Positions 1 to 8,146 of a stretch of 64,000 bases of DNA are shown piece after piece. The notes under the pieces were generated by a model that had not been told where the DNA came from, searched no databases, and was given only the letters and a program-made list of their open reading frames with translations. Within the stretch, counting starts at the first letter, position 1. Each line of letters opens with the position of its first letter. Position numbers and translations under genes: made by a program. The DNA comes from Chelativorans sp. Marseille-P2723 (GTDB lineage Bacteria; Pseudomonadota; Alphaproteobacteria; Rhizobiales; Rhizobiaceae): the NCBI RefSeq assembly GCF_902809845.1, contig NZ_CADDWI010000008.1, positions 744,001 to 808,000 on the forward strand, written 5' to 3'.

Positions 1-296
1 GCCTTGACGATTTGCCCTATATCCGTCGCACGCTCATCGATTGCGTGGAGGCGGCCGGCGCCACGCTGCTGCACATCCACCTTCATCCCTTCGAGCCTAA
101 TGGCGGGGTGAGCGGTGTCGCCGTGCTGGCGGAAAGCCATATCTCAATTCATTCCTGGCCGGAGCGGGGCTACGCCGCGCTCGACATCTTCATGTGCGGG
201 GATGCCGAGCCCGACCGCTGCATCGACGTTCTCAAGAACGCTTTCCATCCCGGCCGCATGGAGGTTAAGGAGCTGCTGCGGGGAGAAAGCGTATGA
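1..296 (+). CDS. speD: S-adenosylmethionine decarboxylase proenzyme, 5'-truncated by window edge
   Basis: The reading frame is open from base 3 to the stop at 294-296, so the gene starts before the window. The product makes decarboxylated S-adenosylmethionine, the aminopropyl donor for spermidine. The visible C-terminal part carries the segment AESHISIHSWPE. In the prokaryotic AdoMetDC family the proenzyme cleaves itself before the Ser of ESH, and that Ser becomes the pyruvoyl cofactor. The upstream HIHLHPFEPNGGVSGVAV segment is also typical of the family. The stop overlaps the speE start (ATGA), so the two genes are translationally coupled in one polyamine operon. The missing N-terminus cannot be judged. 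Confidence 0.93.
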   Translation, partial: LDDLPYIRRTLIDCVEAAGATLLHIHLHPFEPNGGVSGVAVLAESHISIHSWPERGYAALDIFMCGDAEPDRCIDVLKNAFHPGRMEVKELLRGESV

Positions 297-1156
297 GCGG
301 CCGGACGACCTTTTCCGAGACCCTTCATGGGGATGTGCTGCTCTCCTTTACCGCGGACGAGGTCCTGCATGAAGAGGCGACGGAGCATCACCGGCTTGAG
401 CTGATCCGCAACGCGGTGTTCGGCAAGGTCCTCTTGCTCGACGGCGCGGTACAGGTCACCAGCGCCGACGAGTTCATGTATCACGAGATGATGGCGCATG
501 TGCCTCTTGCGTCCCACCCCGACCCTGCAGATGTGCTTATCATCGGTGGCGGGGATTGCGGATTGGCGGAGGAGGTGCTGAAGCACAACCGGGTCAAGTC
601 GCTGACACAGGTGGAAATCGATCAATCCGTGCTCGACTTTTCGCGCCGGCATTTCTCCGAGTTCAACGCGCCCGTCTTTGAAGATCCCCGCTTTGAAGTA
701 CGGATCGCCGATGGTGCGGCATTTGCGGCGCAAACGGAGGATCGATTCGACGTGGCAATTGTGGACTCCACCGATCCCACCGGCCCCGGCGCAGCGCTTT
801 TCGCTCCTTCTTTCTATGCTAATTTGAAGCGCATTCTCAAACCCGGCGGCATTGCGGTTACGCAGAACGGCGTTCCTTTTCTTCAGCGGGACGAATACTT
901 GGCGGCATTTGGTGCATTGGCTACGGTGTTCCGGCACGTCCAAAGCTACCTGGTCACCGTGCCTACCTATTTCGGTGGGCACATGACGCTCGGATGGGCA
1001 AGTGAGGATGTCGATCCGGCCAATGTCGATGAGGCGGTGTTGGCCAAAAGAACGAAGGATATTTCCACGCACTATTATACGCCGGCCCATCATCGGGCAG
1101 CGTTCGTGCTGCCGCGCTACATCCAGGAGCTTCTGGATGAGGCAAAGGCTCGATGA
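293..1156 (+). CDS. speE: Polyamine aminopropyltransferase (spermidine synthase)
   Basis: This 287-residue cytosolic enzyme transfers the aminopropyl group from decarboxylated SAM to putrescine. Length and layout fit the family: an N-terminal beta domain followed by a Rossmann methyltransferase-like fold. The nucleotide-binding glycine motif is GGGDCG at residues 85-90, where most homologues have GGGDGG. The catalytic-loop segment DSTDPTGPG lies at 158-166. The N-terminal DGAVQVTSADEFMYHEM block is also a family signature. The ATG at 293 overlaps the speD stop, so this start is well supported. It is the last gene of the speDE unit. Substrate range (spermidine versus longer polyamines) cannot be told from sequence. 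Confidence 0.95.
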   Translation: MSGRTTFSETLHGDVLLSFTADEVLHEEATEHHRLELIRNAVFGKVLLLDGAVQVTSADEFMYHEMMAHVPLASHPDPADVLIIGGGDCGLAEEVLKHNRVKSLTQVEIDQSVLDFSRRHFSEFNAPVFEDPRFEVRIADGAAFAAQTEDRFDVAIVDSTDPTGPGAALFAPSFYANLKRILKPGGIAVTQNGVPFLQRDEYLAAFGALATVFRHVQSYLVTVPTYFGGHMTLGWASEDVDPANVDEAVLAKRTKDISTHYYTPAHHRAAFVLPRYIQELLDEAKAR

Positions 1157-1495
1157 AGCCTGACTATGCGCTTGCCTGGCTCTTTGCTAAGAAACTGCGG
1201 AGGGCGGGTATCTTGGCTGCAAGTTCCATATAGCGCCCGGCGCTGCGCCGGCAGGCGGAACCATCCGTCGTGGGGCGATATAGTCGTGAAGACTGCCACC
1301 GGCAGAAGCTTTGCCACATTCATCGTGAAATGGATGCCGCTCCCCAAGATCACATAGCCAGGGTAAAACGATCGCGGGCGCGGGCCTTCTGACAGCTTCC
1401 AGTCAGGAGGCAGTGACCCGGTCTAGCCGGATCCTCACCATCACATGGTGTTGGTAATCGCCCCCTCAGGGAATCAGATTGGTAATCGCCCCCCT
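1157..1495. other. Intergenic region between speE and qor
   Basis: About 340 bases lie between the convergent ends of speE and qor. I see no convincing gene, tRNA or strong terminator hairpin. Short open frames here lack a ribosome binding site and resemble nothing I recognise. The qor-proximal end holds a direct repeat, described separately. Confidence 0.6.
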
Positions 1496-1508
1496 TTAGG
1501 GAATCAGA
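1451..1508. repeat. Imperfect tandem duplication of the qor 3' end
   Basis: Two adjacent copies share TTGGTAATCGCCCCC and then AGGGAATCAGA: copy 1 at 1451-1478 (28 bases) and copy 2 at 1479-1508 (30 bases). They differ only by a few bases in the centre. Copy 2 contains the qor stop codon and last codons (complement of TTAGGGAATCAGA), so copy 1 looks like a short slippage duplicate of the gene's 3' end lying just downstream of it. Confidence 0.8.
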
Positions 1509-2470
1509 ACGGTGGCTCCAGTCGTACGGCGCTCTTCAAGATCCTGATGTGCCCGCGCCGCTTCCGCAAGCCGGTAGCGTTGGTTGATCGTGCTCTTCAC
1601 CACCCCGGAACGGATTGCCGAGAACAGCGCCGCAGCCGCCGCCTCAAGGTCCTTTCTTTCCGCAATATAGGTGAAGAGCATCGGCCGTGTGGCAAAAAGC
1701 GAGCCTTTCTGGGCCAGTAGACCTAGATTGAACGTTGGTACGATACCGGATGACTGGCCGAAGCTTACGAACATGCCAAGCGCCCGCAGGCAGTCAAGCG
1801 ATCCCGGAAACGTGTCCTTGCCAACGGAATCATAGACAACGTCGCACATCCGCCCTTCGGTGATTTCCCGCACCGCGGTTACGAAATCGTCTTTCCTGTA
1901 GTCGATCACATGGTCAAAACCATGCGCGAGGGCGCGTTTCACTTTCTCCGGTCCCCCTGCCGTTCCGATCACAGTTGCGCCAAGATGCTTTGCCCATTGC
2001 CCGATGATGAGCCCGACCCCACCTGCTGCCGCGTGGCAGAGGATCGTATCACCCGGCTTTACTGGAAAGGTACGGTGCAGCAGATACCAGGCCGTCATGC
2101 CCTTCAGCATGATGCTTGCAGCCTGTTCGTCGGACACGTCCTCAGGCAGCTTGACCAATTGGTCGGCGGGGATTAGGCGCTCCTCGCAGTAAGCCCCGCC
2201 GCCGGCGATACAATAGGCGACGCGGTCGCCCGGCTTCAGCGTCTCGATCCCTTCCCCTACCTCCAGAACGAGGCCGGCGGCCTCCCCGCCGGGCGTAAAG
2301 GGAATGGGCATCGGATAAAGGCCGGTGCGTTGATAGATATCGATAAAATTAACGCCGATCGCCCGCTGTCTTATGAGTGCCTGCCCGGCGCCAGCGCTGC
2401 CTGGCTTTATATCTTCCAGGCGGAGAACCTCAGGTCCGCCCGTCTGGTGCACGCGTATCGCCTTTGCCAT
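1496..2470 (-). CDS. qor: NADPH:quinone oxidoreductase, MDR superfamily
   Basis: A 324-residue cytosolic enzyme of the zinc-independent quinone oxidoreductase branch of the medium-chain dehydrogenase superfamily. It reduces quinones with NADPH. The N-terminal GroES-like domain contains GVNFIDIYQRTGLYP, a signature of this branch. The Rossmann part has AAAGGVG at about residues 147-153, the NADPH-binding motif. No catalytic zinc-ligand pattern is visible. The ATG at 2470 lies 3 bases after the pcs stop and has a GAGGA-type site inside the end of pcs, so the two genes are probably cotranscribed. The gene ends inside a short tandem duplication. Confidence 0.9.
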   Translation of the reverse strand: MAKAIRVHQTGGPEVLRLEDIKPGSAGAGQALIRQRAIGVNFIDIYQRTGLYPMPIPFTPGGEAAGLVLEVGEGIETLKPGDRVAYCIAGGGAYCEERLIPADQLVKLPEDVSDEQAASIMLKGMTAWYLLHRTFPVKPGDTILCHAAAGGVGLIIGQWAKHLGATVIGTAGGPEKVKRALAHGFDHVIDYRKDDFVTAVREITEGRMCDVVYDSVGKDTFPGSLDCLRALGMFVSFGQSSGIVPTFNLGLLAQKGSLFATRPMLFTYIAERKDLEAAAAALFSAIRSGVVKSTINQRYRLAEAARAHQDLEERRTTGATVLIP

Positions 2471-2473
2471 GCT

Positions 2474-3196
2474 TCACATCCTCTTCCGTCCCAGTTGGGG
2501 AAACGCCTGCATCACAGCGCCGATGCCATAAAGATATAAGCCCGACACGCCGATCCCCGCTTTCACGAGCGCGTGGACCTGCATGTCCTGCAGGAGCGCC
2601 ATGCCCCCCAGCGCGCACCAGGCAAGGAAGACGCTAAAATTGAGCACCCGCAACCGCTTGACGCGGACAGGATGCAGAAAATGAACAGGCAAGAAGGTGA
2701 AGACCGCCGAGATCATCACCACGGCGAACGAGAAATATTCCCCCGGCTCAATGACAAAGAGCGTGAATACCACCATGTTCCAGACGACGGGGAAACCCTT
2801 GAAGAAGTTCTCCTTCGTCTTCATGCCCGTGTCGGCATAATAGATTGCGCTCGACACCACTATGACGGCAGCGGAAAGGAAGGAAAGCCCCTCCCCCATG
2901 AAGCCGCTCTGGTAGAGGGCGAAGGCAGGGATGAGCACGTAGGTGACATAATCGATGATGTTGTCCAGCATGTCGCCGGACCAGGTGGGCAGCACGTCCT
3001 TTACCTGCAGCCTGCGTGCAATCGGGCCGTCGATTCCGTCAACCAGAAGGGCAAGCCCCAGCCACCAGAACATCGCCGTCCAGCGTTCCTCGCTCGCCGC
3101 CACCAAGGAAAGAAAGGCAAGGAACGAGCCGGACGCAGTAAGCAGATGAACAGAGAAGGCCTTTGCCTGAGGCGCAGTGACTTTTTTCCTCGTCAT
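2474..3196 (-). CDS. pcs: Phosphatidylcholine synthase
   Basis: This 240-residue integral membrane protein condenses CDP-diacylglycerol with choline to give phosphatidylcholine, a route known mainly from rhizobia, Brucella and relatives. It has the CDP-alcohol phosphatidyltransferase motif: DG-x2-AR at about residues 56-61, followed by G-x3-D-x3-D at 74-82. Several hydrophobic segments follow (for example FFKGFPVVWNMVVFTLFVI), consistent with about eight membrane helices. The frame stays open 62 codons further upstream, but the ATG at 3196 gives the usual family length and N-terminus (MTRKKVTAPQAKAFSVHLLT). It is the first gene of a pcs-qor pair. Confidence 0.93.
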   Translation of the reverse strand: MTRKKVTAPQAKAFSVHLLTASGSFLAFLSLVAASEERWTAMFWWLGLALLVDGIDGPIARRLQVKDVLPTWSGDMLDNIIDYVTYVLIPAFALYQSGFMGEGLSFLSAAVIVVSSAIYYADTGMKTKENFFKGFPVVWNMVVFTLFVIEPGEYFSFAVVMISAVFTFLPVHFLHPVRVKRLRVLNFSVFLAWCALGGMALLQDMQVHALVKAGIGVSGLYLYGIGAVMQAFPQLGRKRM

Positions 3197-3501
3197 CGAA
3201 ACTGCTGGTCCCGTACGCTTGCAGTGCGCCCATTCTCGCGCTTTCCCGGATAGGCGCTCCAGCCTGGTTCGTCCCGCACCGCTCCTCTTCCTGCAAGCAT
3301 TGTCTTTCCTTTTCACCATAACGTCGGCACACGTCTTTATCACGCTCCGGCGAAACTGCTCAGTACTACAGCCCTGTCGCATGTGGAAAAGCCAATTCGC
3401 CCTTCTGACCGCTTTCGGACCGAATGCCGCCTTGATTAGGGCGGATCGCTGCTATACTTCATCCGGCCGTGCGCCGCGCAAGGAGGCGGTTGTCCGGCCC
3501 A
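3197..3501. other. Divergent intergenic region, pcs / UbiH-like gene
   Basis: About 305 bases separate two divergent genes and must hold promoters for both. No gene is visible. A weak candidate promoter for the rightward gene is described separately. No operator or riboswitch was recognised. Confidence 0.6.
3431..3458 (+). promoter_or_regulatory. Weak candidate sigma-70 promoter for the UbiH-like gene
   Basis: CTTGAT at 3431-3436 could act as the -35 box and CTATAC/TATACT at 3452-3458 as the -10 box. The spacing is 15-16 bases, shorter than ideal. It sits about 45 bases before the ATG. This is pattern matching only. Confidence 0.3.
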
Positions 3502-4722
3502 ATGAATGAAGTGAAGCAGAAAATCCTCGTCGCAGGCACAGGGCCAGCCGGAATGGCTGCGGCTCTGGCGCTCGCTAAGATGGGTCGCAAGGTCTTTCTT
3601 GTTGGCCCTGGCCCGAATATCCAAGACAAACGTACAACCGCATTAATGCGCCCGGCGCTGGATTTTCTTGGCCGGCTGGGCCTTGCGGAGCAGATCGATC
3701 GTGTCGCCGCTCCCCTGAGGACAATGCGAATCATCGATGCCACCCAGCGTCTCATCCGCAGCCCCGTGGTCACGTTCCACGCCGCCGAGATCGGCCAGGA
3801 GGCGTTCGGCCTCAATATTCCAAATGCAGAGCTCAATGCCACCTTGGCCGGGATTGTGCGCCAATGTCCCGAAATCACATGGCACGACAGCCTCGTGGCA
3901 CATTGGGACCTGACCGCCGATCACGCAGAGGCGCAGCTTGCGGACGGCACCGTCCTTAGAGCCTCGTTGGCCGTTGCCGCCGATGGCCGCAATTCTCCCG
4001 CACGGGCGGCTGCGGGAATCACGGTGACTACGCGCAAGCTTCCGCAAAGCGCGTTGGTTTTAAACTTTGCGCATGCGCGCCATCACGGCTTCTCCTCGAC
4101 GGAGTTTCACACGGAGTATGGACCCTGCACGCAGGTTCCCCTGCCAGGCGGCTTCCGGTCCAGCCTCGTCTGGGTGACCCGGCCAAATCACGCCAATGAG
4201 CTTGCCGCGCTCGACGACGATACTCTCTCCCGGCGTATTGAGGAGCGACAGCAATCCTTTCTGGGAAAAGCTACGGTCGAGCCCAACCGGCAGGTTTTTC
4301 CCCTTTCGACTGCTATGCCTGCCCGTTTTGCCAGCCGCAGGGTGGCGCTTGTCGGTGAGGCCGCCCATGTCTTTCCGCCAATAACCGCGCAGGGGCTCAA
4401 TCTAAGCCTACGGGATGTCATGGATCTTGCCCAGGTGGCCAGCGCTTACGCTTCCGACCCAGGTGCGACCGAACCACTCCGGCACTATGATGCGCGCCGC
4501 CGTCCGGATGTGCTGGCGCGAAGCAGCGCCGTCAATCTGGTCAACGCGTCGCTTCTTTCCGACCTCTTGCCGGCTCAGCTTGCAAGGAGCGCCGGCCTGG
4601 GGCTTCTGGGAAGCCTTCCGCACCTGCGAGGCTTCTTCATGCGGGAGGGCATGTACCCGGGCAGCGGCTTCGCGGCCCTTCTGCCGGATTTTCTACGTCC
4701 CTCCCGGGAACTGCTTCCCTAG
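3502..4722 (+). CDS. UbiH/UbiF-family FAD-dependent hydroxylase
   Basis: A 406-residue FAD monooxygenase related to the ubiquinone-biosynthesis hydroxylases. The N-terminal dinucleotide fold shows GTGPAGMAAALALAKMG near residues 12-28. The second FAD-binding signature is VALVGEAAHVFPPITAQGLNLSLRD, given here as the pair GEAAHVFPP and QGLNLSLRD about two thirds through. These match the GD(A/E)AH...P..GQG(L/M)N.G..D pattern of the family. I chose the ATG at 3502. An AGGAGG lies at 3481-3486, rather far from that ATG, so the in-frame TTG at 3490 is an alternative. The gene stands alone, so the ring position it hydroxylates, or another substrate, cannot be inferred. Confidence 0.85.
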   Translation: MNEVKQKILVAGTGPAGMAAALALAKMGRKVFLVGPGPNIQDKRTTALMRPALDFLGRLGLAEQIDRVAAPLRTMRIIDATQRLIRSPVVTFHAAEIGQEAFGLNIPNAELNATLAGIVRQCPEITWHDSLVAHWDLTADHAEAQLADGTVLRASLAVAADGRNSPARAAAGITVTTRKLPQSALVLNFAHARHHGFSSTEFHTEYGPCTQVPLPGGFRSSLVWVTRPNHANELAALDDDTLSRRIEERQQSFLGKATVEPNRQVFPLSTAMPARFASRRVALVGEAAHVFPPITAQGLNLSLRDVMDLAQVASAYASDPGATEPLRHYDARRRPDVLARSSAVNLVNASLLSDLLPAQLARSAGLGLLGSLPHLRGFFMREGMYPGSGFAALLPDFLRPSRELLP

Positions 4723-4806
4723 AGTCTCCCGTGGCCAAGATGGCGGCAACGAATCCTGTCATTGAACCATTTCTATCATCCGGCGTCACCTTCACGAAGG
4801 GACGGG

Positions 4807-4835
4807 TTGAACTGTGACGAAAACAACGTCACATA
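4807..4835 (+). promoter_or_regulatory. Candidate hspQ promoter overlapping a 21-bp dyad
   Basis: TTGAAC at 4807-4812 and CACATA at 4830-4835 are separated by 17 bases, a plausible -35/-10 pair 20 bases upstream of the hspQ ATG. Between them lies a perfect interrupted palindrome TGTGACG-N7-CGTCACA at 4813-4833. A protein bound there would cover the promoter, so it may be an operator. Neither element has been tested. Confidence 0.45.
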
Positions 4836-4854
4836 AGAGCGAAGGCAGGAAGCG

Positions 4855-5187
4855 ATGCAAAAGATCAGAAAAGCAAAATTCGCGATCGGCCAGGTGGTCC
4901 GCCACCGGCTCTTTCCCTTTCGGGGCGTAGTCTTCGATGTCGATCCCGAATTCAACAACACCGAGGAGTGGTACCAGGCCATACCGGCAGAGATTCGACC
5001 ATCCAAGGATCAGCCCTTCTATCATCTGCTGGCGGAAAACGAAGAAACCCAGTACGTCGCGTATGTTTCCGAGCAAAATCTTCTGGAAGATGAGTCAGGC
5101 GAGCCGGTGAGCCATCCCCAGCTATCGGAATTTTTTGTGCGCATGGCAAATGGCAAATACATGCCGCACCAAAAGCACACGCACTAG
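4855..5187 (+). CDS. hspQ: Heat shock protein HspQ (hemimethylated-DNA-binding YccV family)
   Basis: A 110-residue protein of the HspQ/YccV family. Visible landmarks are FAIGQVVRHRLFPFRGVVFDVDP at the N-terminus (a small SH3-like beta fold) and the centre WYQAIP...KDQPFYHLLAEN, with QYVAYVSEQNL following; all are strongly conserved in the family. In enterobacteria HspQ binds hemimethylated oriC DNA and also acts as a specificity factor for Lon protease. The same roles here are by family only. Length is normal. The ATG at 4855 has AGGAAG a few bases upstream. The gene is monocistronic, and its promoter area contains a 21-bp dyad. Confidence 0.93.
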   Translation: MQKIRKAKFAIGQVVRHRLFPFRGVVFDVDPEFNNTEEWYQAIPAEIRPSKDQPFYHLLAENEETQYVAYVSEQNLLEDESGEPVSHPQLSEFFVRMANGKYMPHQKHTH

Positions 5188-5245
5188 AGGAACCTGAGGA
5201 AAACTGGATACTGGTTACCTCCCGGAACTCTGAAAAACAAGAGCT

Positions 5246-5285
5246 TAAGCCATTGCAGCGTTTCGATGGATGCTGCGATGGCTTA
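5246..5285 (-). terminator. Stem-loop between convergent hspQ and ialB-like gene
   Basis: Arms at 5246-5259 (TAAGCCATTGCAGC) and 5272-5285 (GCTGCGATGGCTTA) pair over 14 bases with a single G:U and a 12-base loop. Read leftward, from the IalB-family gene, the stem is followed by CTCTTGTTTTTC. This fits an intrinsic terminator for that gene better than for hspQ. Confidence 0.55.
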
Positions 5286-5418
5286 CTCGTTCACGCTAGC
5301 CCAATCGCTGGTCGATTCTGAGCCGCCGCCTGAAGCAGATGCTCGTATCGGAAAGCCATGGCAGGATCGCCATGACTCGACCGAGTAACTGTCGACCCAC
5401 GGAACCGTTTCGAGCAGC

Positions 5419-6057
5419 TTATTGCGACTGCTGCTTTGCCTGCTCCTGAGCCTGCTTCAGCTTATCGACAAATTCCTGGTTGTTCTTGCTTACGAACTCT
5501 TCGAGCCTCTTCTGGCGCTCGTCGAGGTCGCTCTGCTGCAACGGCTCGCCGTCAAAGGCGTTGGTGAAGCCCTGAAGCGTGACCTTGATCGGATTCGGCT
5601 GGTTCTGGAAATTGACGGAGGTGAGCGTCAGTTCAGAGCCGCGTTTGAAGGCTGAGACCACCTGGTCTGTAAGGGGTGCTTCAGCTACGCAGCGATCCGG
5701 AACGCAGATGGCATATTCAATCTTCTGTGTCGTGCCGCCGTCGACCTGAAGCCCAATTCCCGGTGGTATGAGACGTCCCGACGGCACCGCGATCTGCAGC
5801 ACGCTGCGATTCACCTTGCCTTTCACTTCTATCAAATTCACGCTGGTCAGAAGCTGACCTGTTTCAGCGCGACGAAGAAACTGAACGTTGCAGACGTCCA
5901 CGTCTTCCTGCTTCGTGCACGCCTTGAACCAGCCCTGCGGCGGCTCCTGCTGTGCCTGCTGCGCCAGCGCCTGACCGCTGCCCCCGATGCCAACCATGCA
6001 CAGCGCGCCGAACAAGGCGGCCGGCAAACGGTATGCTTTCGCATTTTGGCCTATCAT
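5419..6057 (-). CDS. Invasion-associated locus B (IalB) family periplasmic protein
   Basis: A 212-residue exported protein. The N-terminus has a basic start, a hydrophobic stretch (about residues 11-25) and a likely signal-peptidase site after ALA near residue 32. The mature part has the IalB signatures WFKACTK, a VCNVQ segment and the paired-cysteine stretch CVPDRC. The C-terminus after about residue 170 is charged and glutamine-rich (DERQKRLEEFVSKNN, then QAQEQAKQQSQ) and predicted helical or coiled. Members are named after the Bartonella erythrocyte-invasion protein, but in free-living rhizobia the role is unknown. It is transcribed alone with a probable terminator at 5246-5285. Confidence 0.85.
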   Translation of the reverse strand: MIGQNAKAYRLPAALFGALCMVGIGGSGQALAQQAQQEPPQGWFKACTKQEDVDVCNVQFLRRAETGQLLTSVNLIEVKGKVNRSVLQIAVPSGRLIPPGIGLQVDGGTTQKIEYAICVPDRCVAEAPLTDQVVSAFKRGSELTLTSVNFQNQPNPIKVTLQGFTNAFDGEPLQQSDLDERQKRLEEFVSKNNQEFVDKLKQAQEQAKQQSQ

Positions 6058-6303
6058 TGATACCTTCCTCTTGAAATCCCACCGGCAGCTACGCCATTAC
6101 GACGCATTCCCTTGCCATCGAATGCGGCGACAGCAAGGCTTGCGCGCGTGTTACACTGCATATGGCCGCGAATCCAGTGTTCATCCCCAAGGCTCCAGTG
6201 TTTTCGCATGCGATTGGCGCGAACTGCAGGATCGGGCAAGACACCCGCCTTATTGTGAACTGTTTGAAGCGTGAGACACTCGAAGTTTGAGATGAGGTCT
6301 TTG

Positions 6304-8133
6304 ATGATTCGTACCTTCCTGATTCTGGCGCTTGCCCTGGGGCTTGCCTGCGCAGCACCGGTACAGGCGCAGGACATCCCCGCACATGGAATTGCCATGA
6401 ATGGCAAACCAGGCATGCCTGCCGGGTACACGCATTTTCCCTATGCCAATCCTGAAGCTCCGAAGGGGGGCGAAATCACCTATTGCGTCGTAGGCACCTT
6501 CGACAACCTGAATCCCTTCATTCTGAAAAGCATGCGCACAACGGCCCGCGGGGTAACCGACGCGATCTTCGGTAATCTGGTCTTCGAGCCGCTGATGCGC
6601 CGGAGCCGGGCAGAGCCGTTTTCCCTCTACGGTCTGCTGGCCAAATCGGTTGTGATGGACGAAGGCCGCACCTATGCGGAATTTCACCTCGATCCCGACG
6701 CCCGATGGTCGGACGGCAAGCCAGTCACGCCCGAGGACGTCATCTTTACCTATGAAACCTTCGCCGAGAAGGGCCGCCCGCCCTACAGCACCCGCATGGA
6801 CCGGATCGCAAAGCTAGAGAAGATCGGCGAGCACATCGTACGGTTCACCTTCAACGAAAAATCGGATCGCGAATTTCCGCTTATCGTGGCGCTTACACCT
6901 ATCATACCAGCACACGCTTTCGAGCGCGAGGCGTTCGACCAATCCACGCTCAAGCCTTTGATCGGCAGTGGCCCTTACACCATAGAAGCGGTTGATCCCG
7001 GCCGCCGCATCGTCTACCGGCGCAATCCCGAATATTGGGCGGCGGATAAACCCTCCATGCGCGGATTTCACAACTATGACCGCATCCGCGTCGACTATTT
7101 CCTGAACAGCAACTCCCAGTTCGAGGCCTTCAAGAAAGGGCTTTGCTCAGCCTATGGCGGGCCGGTCTATACCGGGCTCGATCCGAACCACGTGGCGCGC
7201 GATTTCAACTTTCCCGCCGCGCAGAGAGGCGATGTAGTCGTCGAATCCTTTGAGTCGAAAATTCCCCCGGTGGTCGTCGGCTTCGTCTTCAACACACGTC
7301 AGGAAAAGTTCTCCGATCCCAGAGTGCGCCGCGCGCTCTCGATGCTCTACGATTTCGAATGGGTGAACAGAAACGTTTATGACGGGAAATACCGCCGGAC
7401 GCTGAGCTACTGGCAGAACTCGGAGCTTTCAGCGCTCGGCAGGCCGGCGAACGAGATTGAACGGAAGCTTCTTGCACCATACGTGGACAAAGTCCTGCCC
7501 TCAGTTATGGACGGCACCTACGGCGTGGATGGCAAAGACGGTCTTGACCGGGAGATGATGCGCGAGGCGCTCGCCTTGTTAAGAACGGCCGGATACAGCC
7601 TGAAGAACGGCGTTCTACAGGATGCATCCGGGAGGGGCCTGGCCTTCGAGATCCTCATCGTTCCCGGAGAGCAGGAGCGTATTGCGAGCGTCTATCAGCG
7701 TGCGCTTGCCCGGATCGGCGTTCAGGTTTCCCTGCGGGTGCTCGATGATTCCCAGATGCAGCAGCGAAAGCAAGCTTTCCAGTTCGACATGCTGATTGCA
7801 GGCGTAGGCTTTTCCGGCTCGCTTTCCCCCGGCATCGAGCAGGTCGGCCGCTGGGGCTCCGAGTCCGCCAATGCCGAAGGTTCCTTCAATCTGGCCGGCG
7901 TTGCCGATCCCGCAGTCGACGCCATGATCGAGGCAATGCTCAATGCGCGCGACCAGGAGACTTATGTTGCCGCAGTGCGCGCACTCGACCGGCTTCTAAT
8001 CTCCGGGGCCTATATGGTCCCAACCCAGCACAATACGCTGCAGTGGATCGCCTACTGGAACTATCTCGATCATCCGGACGTAAACCCACTGGACGGGTTT
8101 GACCTGTCTGCCTGGTGGCGCAAGCCCCAGTAA
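6304..8133 (+). CDS. Extracellular solute-binding protein, family 5 (oligopeptide/YejA-like)
   Basis: A 609-residue periplasmic binding protein of an ABC importer for peptides or related solutes. The signal peptide is MIRTFLILALALGLACAAP followed by VQAQD. The mature part starts with the block Y-x-NPEAPKGGEITY. The family-5 signature region has LFHLDPDARWSDGKPVTPEDV-type sequence, seen as DPDARWSDGKPVTPEDVIFTYE at about 140-160. I chose the ATG at 6304 because it starts directly on the signal peptide and has TGAGGT five bases upstream; earlier in-frame ATGs at 6271 and 6292 add polar residues. No permease or ATPase gene is adjacent, so it is an orphan binding protein here. It resembles the YejA subgroup most. 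The next gene follows after 13 bases. Confidence 0.88.
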   Translation: MIRTFLILALALGLACAAPVQAQDIPAHGIAMNGKPGMPAGYTHFPYANPEAPKGGEITYCVVGTFDNLNPFILKSMRTTARGVTDAIFGNLVFEPLMRRSRAEPFSLYGLLAKSVVMDEGRTYAEFHLDPDARWSDGKPVTPEDVIFTYETFAEKGRPPYSTRMDRIAKLEKIGEHIVRFTFNEKSDREFPLIVALTPIIPAHAFEREAFDQSTLKPLIGSGPYTIEAVDPGRRIVYRRNPEYWAADKPSMRGFHNYDRIRVDYFLNSNSQFEAFKKGLCSAYGGPVYTGLDPNHVARDFNFPAAQRGDVVVESFESKIPPVVVGFVFNTRQEKFSDPRVRRALSMLYDFEWVNRNVYDGKYRRTLSYWQNSELSALGRPANEIERKLLAPYVDKVLPSVMDGTYGVDGKDGLDREMMREALALLRTAGYSLKNGVLQDASGRGLAFEILIVPGEQERIASVYQRALARIGVQVSLRVLDDSQMQQRKQAFQFDMLIAGVGFSGSLSPGIEQVGRWGSESANAEGSFNLAGVADPAVDAMIEAMLNARDQETYVAAVRALDRLLISGAYMVPTQHNTLQWIAYWNYLDHPDVNPLDGFDLSAWWRKPQ

Positions 8134-8146
8134 GAAAGGGAGAGAT

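Noticed and set aside
170-1093. Long leftward open frame opposite speE (307 codons)
   Set aside because: It mirrors the clear speE gene, has Cys/His/Arg-rich composition unlike a real protein and no ribosome site. High-GC shadow frame.
4813-4833. CRP binding site upstream of hspQ
   Set aside because: Half-sites TGTGA/TCACA are present, but the spacer between them is 11 bases instead of 6.
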